From NCBI GenBank assembly GCA_964503685.1, contig CAZDAW010000021.1, forward strand, positions 1-43,303: a stretch of DNA of 43,303 bases, in the 5' to 3' direction. This stretch comes from CAZDAW01 sp964503685. Its GTDB lineage: Bacteria; Chloroflexota; Anaerolineae; Anaerolineales; Anaerolineaceae. The notes under the pieces are model-generated. The model saw nothing but the letters and a program-made list of their open reading frames with translations. It was not told the DNA's origin and searched no databases. Shown here one piece after another: positions 32,794-40,825 of this stretch (within the stretch, counting starts at the first letter, position 1; the number at the start of each line of letters is the position of its first letter). The translations under genes were made by a program, and so were the position numbers.

Positions 32794-33531
32794 ATGAAAG
32801 CGATAGCTGCTTTAAAAGCGCTTGGCCCGGTCGATTATAAGAGTATCCGGCGTGATTCGCTGTTGAACTGGATCATCTTGCTACCATTGGGTATTGCTAT
32901 GTTATTACGTTTTCTAATCCCCTGGCTTGCTCAGTTGATAATGGGCCAATTTCAATTCGATATCAAGCCTTATTATCCGCTGCTGGCCAGCATGATTCTG
33001 CAATTGGCGCCGATGATGTGCGGCATGGTGATCGGATTTCTGTTGCTCGACCAACGCGATGATCACACGCTCACTGCGTTACAGGTGACGCCGCTCTCAC
33101 TCAACGGCTATTTTTTATATCGCATCAGCCTGCCGGCTGTACTCAGTCTGGTTATGGGTGTAATGGTTGTCCCGTTGCTCAATCTGGTCAGGATGGATTT
33201 TATATCGCTGTTAGCAGCGGCGTTAGCTCCAGCTCCTCTGGCTCCGATTTTTGCATTGTTCCTGGGAGCCTTTGCGCAGAATAAAGTCCAGGGCTTTGCA
33301 TTGATGAAATCGATGGGAGCCATATTCGTACCACCCTTGGTTGCTTACCTGATTACCTCACCCTGGCAACTGGCGTTTGGCCTTGTACCAACCTACTGGT
33401 CGATGAAGGTATTCTGGGTGTTGCAGGCCGGTGAGCCCTTCGGTTGGCTTTACCTGATCGTCGGATTGATCTATCAGGCGTTGTTGATCTGGCTGCTAAT
33501 GCGGCGGTTCAACAAGGTGATCAATGCGTGA
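32794..33531 (+). CDS. ABC-2 type exporter permease 2
   Basis: A 245-residue, six-helix permease. It begins with a soluble stretch (ALGPVDYKSIRRDSLLNW), and a segment DQRDDHTLTALQVTPLSLNGYF lies between helices two and three, matching the coupling segment of permease 1. It starts 1 bp after the preceding stop with AAGGAG inside that gene. A long perfect palindromic terminator follows. Confidence 0.88.
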   Translation: MKAIAALKALGPVDYKSIRRDSLLNWIILLPLGIAMLLRFLIPWLAQLIMGQFQFDIKPYYPLLASMILQLAPMMCGMVIGFLLLDQRDDHTLTALQVTPLSLNGYFLYRISLPAVLSLVMGVMVVPLLNLVRMDFISLLAAALAPAPLAPIFALFLGAFAQNKVQGFALMKSMGAIFVPPLVAYLITSPWQLAFGLVPTYWSMKVFWVLQAGEPFGWLYLIVGLIYQALLIWLLMRRFNKVINA

Positions 33532-33546
33532 TGGTTGTGATTATTA

Positions 33547-33584
33547 AAAATTCCTGCATCAAAATTTTGATGCAGGAATTTTTG
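33547..33584. terminator. Perfect 38-bp palindromic bidirectional terminator
   Basis: A gapless palindrome with 19-bp arms, core GCATCAAAATTTTGATGC and A5/T5 tails, lies between the convergent exporter operon and the isoprenoid-fold gene. It ends one base before the stop codon of the minus-strand gene. In both directions the stem is followed by T residues. Confidence 0.92.
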
Positions 33585-33585
33585 T

Positions 33586-34923
33586 TTATTGGGCTGACTG
33601 AGGCAAAATTTGCCCCAACGCTAATTCTCTTCTGTCAGCATCACTCGTTTTTATGAGGGAAGGCTGTTCGATTATCTGTAAGATACTCGCCAACGATAGC
33701 CTCTGGCGAGCCAATTTCTGGCGTTGTTTTGCCAGCGGCGCAAAACGAAAAGGCAGGCGTTTTTCTATTTCACGCAGATACTCTTTTGAGTAATACCGCT
33801 TCGCTCGACCAACTGTATCGACCATCAGTGGGTCAATGCAATCCAGGAGCAAGTCCTTCAGGGGTTGGGTATCAGGGGCGGTGAAATACTGGATGCTTTG
33901 AAAAACCCGATGACCAAAATCAAGGGCGCGGTTAGTGACTGCATCGAGGCGCCAGGCGTTTCCGGTTTGTGAAAAGACTGTCATCAACCCGGCTTCTGCA
34001 TCAATTTGCACGTCTTCCAGGTCATCCATCAACTGGGTGAATGCCCCATAATTGAACATAAATTCAGCCTGCTGCGGCGTGACTGACCCGGCGACCAGGT
34101 AGCCATCAGCCAGCACCGATGTTCCGCCTTTTTCGAAGGTGATTTCCAGCACATCGGCTTCATAGGGGGAGGCGCCTTTCTTCATCAAACGCAGGCTTTT
34201 CGTCTGGGCATCGTGAATAGCAAGTAAGCTTTCATAAACCTGAGGATATCGCGAGCGCTCAAATTGCTTTTCGATCATTCCTACCAGGGCGCAGATGGTT
34301 TCTTCATGTTTATTGTCGGGCTGAACGGGCTCGCCGGCCAGGCGCTGTCTGAAGCGCTGGTTGAAGTTTGCCTTTGCAGATGCGCTTATTTCAGGATCAT
34401 CGATATAGTTGTCGGTGTAAGGATAGAGCATACTGTAAGCAAAGATAGCCGGAGTCAGTTGGACGGGCAGATTCAAAAGAACCTGGAGGAAATTCATCGT
34501 CATGACATTGCGGCTGGCCTGGCAAATATCCTCATCGTTGATAGCCGGATCAAATTGACGGGCTGTACGGGCGAATTCTTCAGCAACCTCAATAAAGCCA
34601 TACGATTCGATCATTTCGAGCTGCCGTTTTTGAAAACCGAAAGCGACCTGACCAAAGTTGTAGATCTCATCTGTCAGGCGCTGCCTGAAAGATAGACGTT
34701 CCGCCTGTGACTTGGGTGGGTTCTTTAAAGAAGCGATCAAACCATCGCTCAGCCGCGCCATATAGGCTTCGTTCTCAGCTTGCTGGCGCGGCGAATATGT
34801 ACGCTCAAAATTTGGAAAATCGGCGCTGCTTTCCCACCAGATTCGAGTGGTTTTTTCTACCAGATGATGAACCAGGGCGTTGAAATCCAACCCCTGTGGT
34901 GTAACAAAATGAATATCGGACAT
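33586..34923 (-). CDS. Class I isoprenoid-synthase-fold protein (function unassigned)
   Basis: A 445-residue, almost entirely helical soluble protein. It has two acid-rich helices placed as in class I terpenoid/prenyl synthases: a DNYIDD motif in MLYPYTDNYIDDPEI (about residue 175) and MDDLEDVQID in TQLMDDLEDVQIDAEAG (about 295). These could bind Mg2+-diphosphate, but the canonical DDxxD and NSE motifs are not strict. The product is unknown. No other isoprenoid genes are adjacent; a flavodoxin gene lies upstream on the same strand. The call rests on fold-like pattern only. Confidence 0.6.
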   Translation of the reverse strand: MSDIHFVTPQGLDFNALVHHLVEKTTRIWWESSADFPNFERTYSPRQQAENEAYMARLSDGLIASLKNPPKSQAERLSFRQRLTDEIYNFGQVAFGFQKRQLEMIESYGFIEVAEEFARTARQFDPAINDEDICQASRNVMTMNFLQVLLNLPVQLTPAIFAYSMLYPYTDNYIDDPEISASAKANFNQRFRQRLAGEPVQPDNKHEETICALVGMIEKQFERSRYPQVYESLLAIHDAQTKSLRLMKKGASPYEADVLEITFEKGGTSVLADGYLVAGSVTPQQAEFMFNYGAFTQLMDDLEDVQIDAEAGLMTVFSQTGNAWRLDAVTNRALDFGHRVFQSIQYFTAPDTQPLKDLLLDCIDPLMVDTVGRAKRYYSKEYLREIEKRLPFRFAPLAKQRQKLARQRLSLASILQIIEQPSLIKTSDADRRELALGQILPQSAQ

Positions 34924-34968
34924 TCGAAATGAAAACCTGGCTTCTTTCTTTGGAGGTGCAACAAAAAT

Positions 34969-35487
34969 TCAGGCCGATTCGATCAACCGGGGCGCCAATT
35001 CTTTTGCCCAGGTCTGGATGGCCTCCCAGTTACGGTAATCGCCTTCTACCATCTCGCCGCTGGTGTCGCGTGAAAAGAAAAAGCGTAAAATTGGTGAAAG
35101 TTTGGAATAATTCAAAGCCCCAGCAAATAAGCCTATACTGACCGGCTCCTTGATCTGGCGCAGCGGCTCCAGATAGGTTGTGGCTGTTTGCCGGTTTTCG
35201 GGTGTATCGTCTTTCATCGTCAGACAGACGGTGAAATAAGCGGTTTTGACTTTTTGCAGATCGGCGGAATGTTTTTGTGCAAAGCGCACCGTTTCTGGAA
35301 CCAGCTTGCCGATTCGGGCAGCGCTGCCGATTATCACGCTTTGATAACCCGTCAGTTGCTTCGCTTCCTTCAGCGGCCGTACATCGACCTGAGCGCCGGC
35401 TTCGCGCAGCACCCTGGCGATTGATTCGGAAACTTCAGCGGTTGCGCCGGTCCGGCTGGCGTAGGCAATTAGGATTTTATTATCCAT
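34969..35487 (-). CDS. Flavodoxin-domain protein (HemG/flavodoxin_5-like)
   Basis: A 172-residue flavodoxin. The FMN phosphate-binding loop is YASRTGATAEVSESIA at the N terminus, followed by IIGSAARIGKLVPETVRF and the aromatic segment VSIGLFAGALNYSKLS. AGGAGA lies 6 bp before the ATG. Relatives include HemG-type protoporphyrinogen oxidase and uncharacterised menaquinone-dependent flavodoxins. No haem genes are nearby. It is 45 bp upstream of the isoprenoid-fold gene on the same strand and may be co-transcribed with it. Confidence 0.85.
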   Translation of the reverse strand: MDNKILIAYASRTGATAEVSESIARVLREAGAQVDVRPLKEAKQLTGYQSVIIGSAARIGKLVPETVRFAQKHSADLQKVKTAYFTVCLTMKDDTPENRQTATTYLEPLRQIKEPVSIGLFAGALNYSKLSPILRFFFSRDTSGEMVEGDYRNWEAIQTWAKELAPRLIESA

Positions 35488-35561
35488 TTTTTTCTCCTGT
35501 GAAGTAAATAAGTGACTGGATACGCTAATAAACGATCGAGTTGCGGTTATTTTTCAGAAAA

Positions 35562-35595
35562 AGTCCCTTTTCTGGAAACTTCTGGAAAAGGGACT
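35562..35595 (-). terminator. Rho-independent terminator of the envelope-protein operon
   Basis: AGTCCCTTTTC pairs perfectly with GAAAAGGGACT around a 12-base loop. On the minus strand it follows the last gene of the operon by about 20 bp and is trailed by TTTTT, a classic intrinsic terminator. Confidence 0.88.
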
Positions 35596-35614
35596 GATGA
35601 CAGTAATGATGTGG

Positions 35615-36130
35615 TTACCCTTTTTGCTTGAAGAGCGGGCGAATGAGCATTAACAGCCCCATCAGAATTAACAACGCCGGCCAGTACTTGCCCAGGACGT
35701 TGATCCCGCCGAGGAAGGAGCCAAAGATGGCGTAAAGTACCAGGCTGATGAGAACCAGCCAAGTCCCACCTTCCAGCGACTGGCGCGTGTCTTGACCCAG
35801 CAGACCCATCAGGATGGTGCCGATGCCCACGAATCCCGGTATCAAAGCCCAGGCATAAGCCCAGCTCTCCCAGTCTCCGGTAATGTTTTGATAATAGAGC
35901 AGCCCGCCGATGCCGCCCACAATACAGGCGGGGACGGCCATGCCCGGCGCGTTGACGACCAGACCGAACAGCAGCAGCATAACTCCGACTCCGATGATGA
36001 TCAGCGGCCATGAATATTCGATACGAATCCAGCTCGACAGACCAGGAACAAGCTGGATCGCCAAAAACAGGATACCCAGCAGTATGAGCACTGCCCCGCC
36101 GATAAAACGCGAACGACTTTTTTCTTCCAT
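35615..36130 (-). CDS. Multi-pass membrane protein, LiaF-like N-terminal region
   Basis: A 171-residue protein with about six hydrophobic segments and no soluble domain. The start at 36130 (MEEKSRSRF) has GAAGG 6 bp upstream. Repeated units of the type ILLGILFLAIQLVPG and SWPLIIIGVGVMLLLFGL are the same as in the neighbouring larger protein and in the membrane part of LiaF/LiaI-like proteins. It is the third gene of a minus-strand operon ending at the terminator at 35562-35595. It is probably an envelope-stress component; the function is inferred from the family only. Confidence 0.75.
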   Translation of the reverse strand: MEEKSRSRFIGGAVLILLGILFLAIQLVPGLSSWIRIEYSWPLIIIGVGVMLLLFGLVVNAPGMAVPACIVGGIGGLLYYQNITGDWESWAYAWALIPGFVGIGTILMGLLGQDTRQSLEGGTWLVLISLVLYAIFGSFLGGINVLGKYWPALLILMGLLMLIRPLFKQKG

Positions 36131-36143
36131 CTGTACCTTCTTT

Positions 36144-37388
36144 CTATTTGTTGCCCAGGCTGTTGATCTTTCCAAGCCCGCTGACATTCTGTGTTACTAC
36201 CAGAGCGCCAAAGTATTCGATATTTCCTGCTCCGCTGAGTGATGCGTTCAGGGTTTCTTTGACCCACACTTTACAATTACCCAGCCCCTTGGCTTTGATG
36301 GTGGCGGTCTGGCATTCCAGGTCGCCGGCGCTGAAATTTCCTGCCCCGCTCATCACCACATCGAGTGTACTGGCTTTACCGGCAAGATCGATGTTGCCCA
36401 ATCCGTGGTGTTCAACAACCAGGTCATTGGTTGCCAGAGCGTCGATGCGCATATTCCCGGCCCCGCTGTGAACAAGGTTCAGCCGGCTGGTGACGATTTG
36501 CCCGGCAGTCAGGTTACCGGCGCCACTGAGGTTTAATCCGTCAATGTTCTTCATGGTGATATAAAAGTGAATGGGGCCATGAGCAGCAAATGGCACGGCG
36601 ATCCAGTTTCCCCAATCGGCGTCAAAAAAGATGGTCAGCGTCTCGTTGGCAATTTCGGTTTTGATGCGTGAACGAATCTCATCGCTGGCCTCAATCTTGA
36701 CTTCATCGTGGTCGCCCTGGGTGACGGTGATATCACCGGCGCCCTTGAAAACCAGACGGCTGAAATTACCTGCGATACCGGCTTCCGGAACGGCTGTTCC
36801 TTCGCCTGTGGTGGTAGAGGATGTTGTTGAAAAGTTAGCCGGCGCGGTTGTAATACGGCTCCAGGGGAAAATCCCTGTGCGGCTGAGAATTAGATAGATA
36901 CCGGCCAGAATAAGCAGAATCGGCCAGAGCAATCCGCTTGGGCTTCTCAAACCAACGATCATCGCGCCCAGTTCGAAGAACGACCCAAAAATGACAAAAA
37001 GGACGAAACCGACGCCGATTACCCGCAAACCGCTCTGGCGAATCGATTCTTGAGAACTCCAATAACCGAATATAATCAGGCCAATCCCAACGGCTACGAT
37101 GATTAATGTCCAGGCATACGACCAGGTAGCCCAATGGTGGAAAGTGTTTTGATAGAGCAGGATCAATCCGATCATGGTGACAATACTGCCAGGAATTGCC
37201 AGACCGCCGGCCGATTTTCCGCCAGCGATCATCCCAGCGAAGAAGGTCAAACCGGCGACGATGATAATTAACGGCCAGGCAAATGACCAGACGTTAAAGT
37301 TGAAAATTTGACCGGCGAGAAATAATACGCCGATAACAATAAGAAAAATAGCGACAATCAGATTATTGCGTGAAGAATTTTGTGACAT
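36144..37388 (-). CDS. LiaF-like membrane region fused to a GIN (DUF2807) beta-helix domain
   Basis: A 414-residue protein. The start at 37388 (MSQNSSRNN) is chosen because earlier residues overlap the neighbour and carry no signal. The first ~190 residues hold about six membrane helices with LiaF-like repeats (FLIVIGVLFLAGQI). The C-terminal ~210 residues are a DUF2807/GIN domain with a regular repeat: LSGAGNLTAG, HSGAGNMRIDA, GLGNIDLAG, SGAGNFSAG and GLGNCKVWV. This predicts an extracellular right-handed beta-helix. Members are cell-surface or envelope-stress proteins of unknown role. It lies 13 bp upstream of the smaller six-helix protein. Confidence 0.85.
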   Translation of the reverse strand: MSQNSSRNNLIVAIFLIVIGVLFLAGQIFNFNVWSFAWPLIIIVAGLTFFAGMIAGGKSAGGLAIPGSIVTMIGLILLYQNTFHHWATWSYAWTLIIVAVGIGLIIFGYWSSQESIRQSGLRVIGVGFVLFVIFGSFFELGAMIVGLRSPSGLLWPILLILAGIYLILSRTGIFPWSRITTAPANFSTTSSTTTGEGTAVPEAGIAGNFSRLVFKGAGDITVTQGDHDEVKIEASDEIRSRIKTEIANETLTIFFDADWGNWIAVPFAAHGPIHFYITMKNIDGLNLSGAGNLTAGQIVTSRLNLVHSGAGNMRIDALATNDLVVEHHGLGNIDLAGKASTLDVVMSGAGNFSAGDLECQTATIKAKGLGNCKVWVKETLNASLSGAGNIEYFGALVVTQNVSGLGKINSLGNK

Positions 37389-37395
37389 TTTCGAT

Positions 37396-37656
37396 TTATT
37401 CCTTTGGGTCGATCTTTTCGACCGCAATAACAAGGTTTGCAGCCAGAGCGGCAATTGCCCCAAGCGCAGCCCAGACGGGTAAAAGTAAGGCGCCTACAAC
37501 GCCAACGGTCAGGGGGATCTCAATCAAAATCTGTCCCTCTTCATTTTTGATGATGATACGGCGGATGTTCCCTTCCCGAATCAATTCCTTTATTTTGGCG
37601 ATAACCGCTTCGCCAGCCACCCGGAATTCTTCTGTCCGAACTCTTTCTTCGCCCAT
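37396..37656 (-). CDS. DUF4342 small membrane protein
   Basis: An 86-residue protein. The start at 37656 (MGEERVRTEEF) has GGGAG 7 bp upstream; a longer frame runs into the upstream repeat and is rejected. The soluble first half (VIAKIKELIREGNIRRIII, EEGQILIEIP) and one C-terminal hydrophobic segment (LTVGVVGALLLPVWAA) match DUF4342, which sometimes carries an added UBA-like domain that is missing here. It is the first gene of the envelope operon, 7 bp before the LiaF/GIN protein. Confidence 0.88.
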   Translation of the reverse strand: MGEERVRTEEFRVAGEAVIAKIKELIREGNIRRIIIKNEEGQILIEIPLTVGVVGALLLPVWAALGAIAALAANLVIAVEKIDPKE

Positions 37657-37695
37657 ATTTTTTCTCCCGATTAAATAAAAAATGAATACATTAAT

Positions 37696-37845
37696 CCAAG
37701 TTGCCACCGAGATGTCATTGCGAGCCTCGACAGAATGGCGAGGCGTGGCAATCTCGGATTTTGACGTTGAGACTGCTTCGTCGGGCAAAAAGCGCCCTTC
37801 TTGCAGTGACAAACGCAGAGATTGTTGTCAAGGTAGCAACTTGAG
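37696..37845. repeat. MITE-like intergenic repeat, copy 1
   Basis: A 150-bp element about 95% identical to copy 2 with no indels (8 differences over 155 bp). The ends form imperfect terminal inverted repeats (CAAGTTGC and GCAACTTG), and an internal pair starts GTCATTGCGAG and ends in CTTGCAGTGAC. The flanks TACATTAAT and TCCATATTAAT could be a decayed target duplication. It fills most of the 337-bp gap between the DUF4342 gene and the GNAT remnant. The rest of that gap shows nothing recognisable. Confidence 0.85.
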
Positions 37846-37993
37846 TCCATATTAATAGTATACGCAAACGCAGTAAAAAAGACGCGTTAATAACCACTCT
37901 GCTAAAGGTTTATTTGATTTGGAAATTAAAATTTATCCTTATGCCGGCGATCCGATTGCGTAACATGGATTGGAATCTCCCGACTATCCGGGT

Positions 37994-38358
37994 TCACTGA
38001 AAACCGGCTCGCTCGTACAGCGGCCTTGCCTTGCTCATGCCATCCACAAAGATTGAACGGCGCTCCTTTATTTTGTAAATGTCGATGACATTATCCAATA
38101 ATTGGCGCCCGATACCCTGACGCTCAGGATCACATCCACAATCAATTCACCGATAAAGCCGCTCGAATCATAAGAAGTAGCAATACCTATCCCAATCTGC
38201 TTTCCATCGATTTCAGCAACGAAACAGCCGTAAGAGTCTCGCTTGAAGAAACTGCCGAAAACTTCGCGAGTCTGGCTGTACCAGCTTTCACAAGTAGGGC
38301 ATTCGGCGGCAAAGTCCATTTCGGCAAGGGTCATGCTGCGAATTTGCATGTTGTTCAC
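37994..38358 (-). pseudogene. GNAT N-acetyltransferase, single-base frameshift
   Basis: The first half reads as a GNAT N terminus through CFVAEIDGKQIGIGIA and FIGELIVDV, then runs out of frame to a stop at 38068. In the next frame the missing half continues immediately as DPERQGIGRQLLDNVID, which is the acetyl-CoA-binding motif A, and ends KARPLYERAGFQ with a stop at 37994-37996. Restoring one G near 38131 (GTG to GTGG) gives an intact protein of about 121 residues (IVDVDPERQGIG). The start is GTG at 38358 or ATG at 38349. Two repeat copies flank the gene, and one begins 8 bp upstream of the start. It is either a true pseudogene or a sequencing error. Confidence 0.85.
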
Positions 38359-38361
38359 TTG

Positions 38362-38529
38362 TTAAATAATCCAAGTCGCCACCGCGATGTCATTGCGAGC
38401 CTCGACAGAATGGCGAGGCGTGGCAATCTCGGATTGTTAGGTTGAGACTGCTTCGTCGGGCAAAAAGCGCCCTTCTCGCAGTGACAAACGCAGAGATTAT
38501 TGTCAAAGTAGCAACTTGAGTTAAATAAT
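38362..38529. repeat. MITE-like intergenic repeat, copy 2, with 9-bp target duplication
   Basis: The element occupies 38371-38520 and is bounded by the perfect direct repeat TTAAATAAT at 38362-38370 and 38521-38529, as left by transposition. Internal arms GTCATTGCGAG and CTCGCAGTGAC pair with one mismatch. It carries no gene and encodes no transposase, so it would need one in trans. Confidence 0.9.
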
Positions 38530-38642
38530 TGAGTGTGATTTTTCATCGCAAAAAGTAACGAGTCAAAAAATTTTGTATTCTAGAAAATTTATGCTAAACT
38601 TACTTGTATTACAACGAAATTCGTGCTGAACCAGGAGGTTAC

Positions 38643-40109
38643 ATGGCGCAGCTCAAATTGAACGTATTGAGCGATGAACTGGTTGACAAAATCATCGAGG
38701 AAGGGTTGGCGCTGCTGGTTGACCCTGGTATTCGTGTCCATAACGAGGAAGCCTTAACCCTTCTGGCTGAAGCTGGCGCACAGGTGGATTTTGAAAAACA
38801 GGTCGCCAGCATTCCTGATACACTCGTCCGAACTGCACTGGAAAGTACGCCGCAGGAGTTTGATCTCTTCGACATGAATGGCGAGCCAGTCGTTCACTAT
38901 GGGGGAAACGATATTCATTTTGACCCTGGCTCTACGGCCATTTCCATTCTGGACAGCAAGACGCAGAGACAACGCGTTCCCCAGACTGCTGATCTGGTTA
39001 AATTCGTTAAACTGGTTGATGTACTGCCGCAAATTGATGCGCAGAGCACCGCGATGATCTGCCGGGACGTGCCGCAGGAAATCAGCGATCTTTACCGGCT
39101 CTATCTGGTGTTATCTTACAGCCGTAAACCGGTTATCACCGGCGCTTTCCGAAAAGATACTTTCTGGATTATGCGCGAATTACTGGCGGCTGCGGTCAAT
39201 GGTGAAGAACGATTGGCGCAGAAACCGGTTGCTGTGTTTGATGTATGTCCGTCTCCCCCTTTATTATGGAGTGACCTGACCTGCCAGAACCTGATCGATT
39301 GTGCGCGTTGCGGCATTCCGGCTGAACTCGTCTCAATGCCTCTGGCAGGCGCTACCGCGCCGGTAACTCTTGCTGCGGCGGTCGTGCAGCATACGGCTGA
39401 AAGTCTGAGCGGCCTGGTTATCAGCCAGCTTGCCCGACCAGGCGCGCCGATTGTATGGGGCGGCTCACCGGCTGCTTTTGATATGCGCGAGGGAACGACG
39501 CCAATGGGTTGCACGGGCACATGGTTGATTGACTGCGCTTATGTTCAGGTTGGAAAGGTGCTTAAACTGCCCACACATGCTTATCTTGGGATGAGCGACG
39601 CAAAACTGGTTGATGCACAATGCGGTATGGAAACGATGGGCGGCATGGTCATGGCTGCACTGGCTGGCATCAATATGATTTCAGGGGCGGGGATGATGGA
39701 CTTTGAAAGCTGCCAGAGTTTTGAAAAACTGGTTCTGGATGCCGAGATGATTGGCATGGTTAAACATCTTTCTGCGGGAATACAGGTGCGCGATGAGCCG
39801 ATTGCCCTGGATGTGATGCGCCAGATGGGACATCGCGCCGAGTACCTTTCCCTGCCGCATACAGTTAAATGGTTCAAAAAAGAAGTTTATCTGCCGTCGG
39901 AGGTTATAGACCGTAGTTCACTGGATGGCTGGGAAAAGAAAGGCGCCAAAAATGCTTTTGAACGGGCCGGCGAGCGCGTTGAACAATTATTGGCAGCTTA
40001 TAAACCCTCGCGTATTTCGGAAGTCACCCGAGGCGAATTATGGCGGATTGTTTTTCAGGCAGCGCAGCAATATGGCATGGAGAGCTTGCCTTCTTTGCAT
40101 GAAGAATAG
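38643..40109 (+). CDS. Trimethylamine methyltransferase family (MttB-like), non-pyrrolysine, copy 1
   Basis: A 488-residue TIM-barrel methyltransferase of the MttB superfamily. The start at 38643 has AGGAGG 4 bp upstream and replaces an unsupported ATG at 38604. Family features are VDPGIRVHNEEALTLLAEAGA near the N terminus (shown in part), HFDPGSTAISI, and SPAAFDMREGTTPMG, with ETMGGMVMAALAGINM toward the C terminus. There is no in-frame TAG, so it is one of the common non-Pyl homologues that demethylate quaternary amines such as glycine betaine, proline betaine or carnitine. It would transfer the methyl group to the corrinoid protein encoded next. Confidence 0.9.
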   Translation: MAQLKLNVLSDELVDKIIEEGLALLVDPGIRVHNEEALTLLAEAGAQVDFEKQVASIPDTLVRTALESTPQEFDLFDMNGEPVVHYGGNDIHFDPGSTAISILDSKTQRQRVPQTADLVKFVKLVDVLPQIDAQSTAMICRDVPQEISDLYRLYLVLSYSRKPVITGAFRKDTFWIMRELLAAAVNGEERLAQKPVAVFDVCPSPPLLWSDLTCQNLIDCARCGIPAELVSMPLAGATAPVTLAAAVVQHTAESLSGLVISQLARPGAPIVWGGSPAAFDMREGTTPMGCTGTWLIDCAYVQVGKVLKLPTHAYLGMSDAKLVDAQCGMETMGGMVMAALAGINMISGAGMMDFESCQSFEKLVLDAEMIGMVKHLSAGIQVRDEPIALDVMRQMGHRAEYLSLPHTVKWFKKEVYLPSEVIDRSSLDGWEKKGAKNAFERAGERVEQLLAAYKPSRISEVTRGELWRIVFQAAQQYGMESLPSLHEE

Positions 40110-40180
40110 TTTATCAATCTAAAATCCTTCTGGCAGAAATACGCCAGTGTTAACCCATATTACGTCGAGGAGAGATCACT

Positions 40181-40825
40181 ATGACTGAAAACCTAATTTC
40201 GCAGATTACCACCAGTATTGTGGACGGCGAGCCAGAATTGGCGGTTGAACTGGTTGGAAAAGCCCTTGCTGCCAATATGGAACCTCTGGAGATCATCGAA
40301 AAGGGATTGGTCCCCGGAATGGACATCGTAGGCGAAAAATATTCCACCGGCGAATATTTTTTGCCTAATCTGGTTATCTCGGCCAGCGGGATGCAGCAGG
40401 CGCTCAAATTGCTCGAACCTGAGTTACTCAAGCGTCAGGAAGAGGTCAGGCAATCAGGGAAAATTGTTATCGGAACCGTGCGCGGCGATATTCATGAAAT
40501 TGGGAAGTCATTGGTGGGGACGATGTTATCCGTTAACGGTTTCAAGGTTTATGATCTGGGTGTTGATGTACCGGTTGAGGCATTCATTGGTAAAGTAAAA
40601 GAGACCGGAGCCAATCTGATTGGGCTTTCCGCTTTACTGACGACGACCATGACTGTGCAGCGGGAAGTTATTAATGCTTTAACCGAGGCAGGTTTGCGCG
40701 ATCAGGTTAAAGTTATCGTTGGCGGCGCGCCGGTAACAAAGAGTTGGGCGGCCGAGATCGGGGCGGATGGTTATGCCGAGGACGCTATTCGGGCTGTGCA
40801 TTTGGCTAAAAGGTTGGTTAACTAA
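40181..40825 (+). CDS. Corrinoid (cobalamin-binding) methyl-carrier protein
   Basis: A 214-residue methyltransferase corrinoid protein. Residues about 1-85 form the helical cap domain (LVPGMDIVGEKYSTGEYFLP). The Rossmann-like B12 domain carries the base-off ligand H105 in GDIHEIGKSLVG and the GLSALLTTTM and VIVGGAPVT segments. GAGGAGAG precedes the ATG. It accepts methyl groups from one or both flanking MttB proteins and passes them to a corrinoid:pterin methyltransferase that is not in the window. A RamA-type reactivase is also absent here. Confidence 0.93.
   Translation: MTENLISQITTSIVDGEPELAVELVGKALAANMEPLEIIEKGLVPGMDIVGEKYSTGEYFLPNLVISASGMQQALKLLEPELLKRQEEVRQSGKIVIGTVRGDIHEIGKSLVGTMLSVNGFKVYDLGVDVPVEAFIGKVKETGANLIGLSALLTTTMTVQREVINALTEAGLRDQVKVIVGGAPVTKSWAAEIGADGYAEDAIRAVHLAKRLVN

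Noticed and set aside
37657..37812. N-terminal extension of the DUF4342 gene
   Set aside because: The extension reads through repeat copy 1, and the ATG at 37656 has a good ribosome-binding site and a family-like start.
38355..38546. Short minus-strand frame with a CHCEKGAFCPTKQSQ-like translation
   Set aside because: It is the translation of repeat copy 2; a similar phantom occurs in copy 1, so it is not a gene.
38573..38595. Promoter for the first MttB gene using TTGTAT and TATGCT
   Set aside because: The two hexamers are only 11 bp apart, too close for a functional pair; no better -35 was found.
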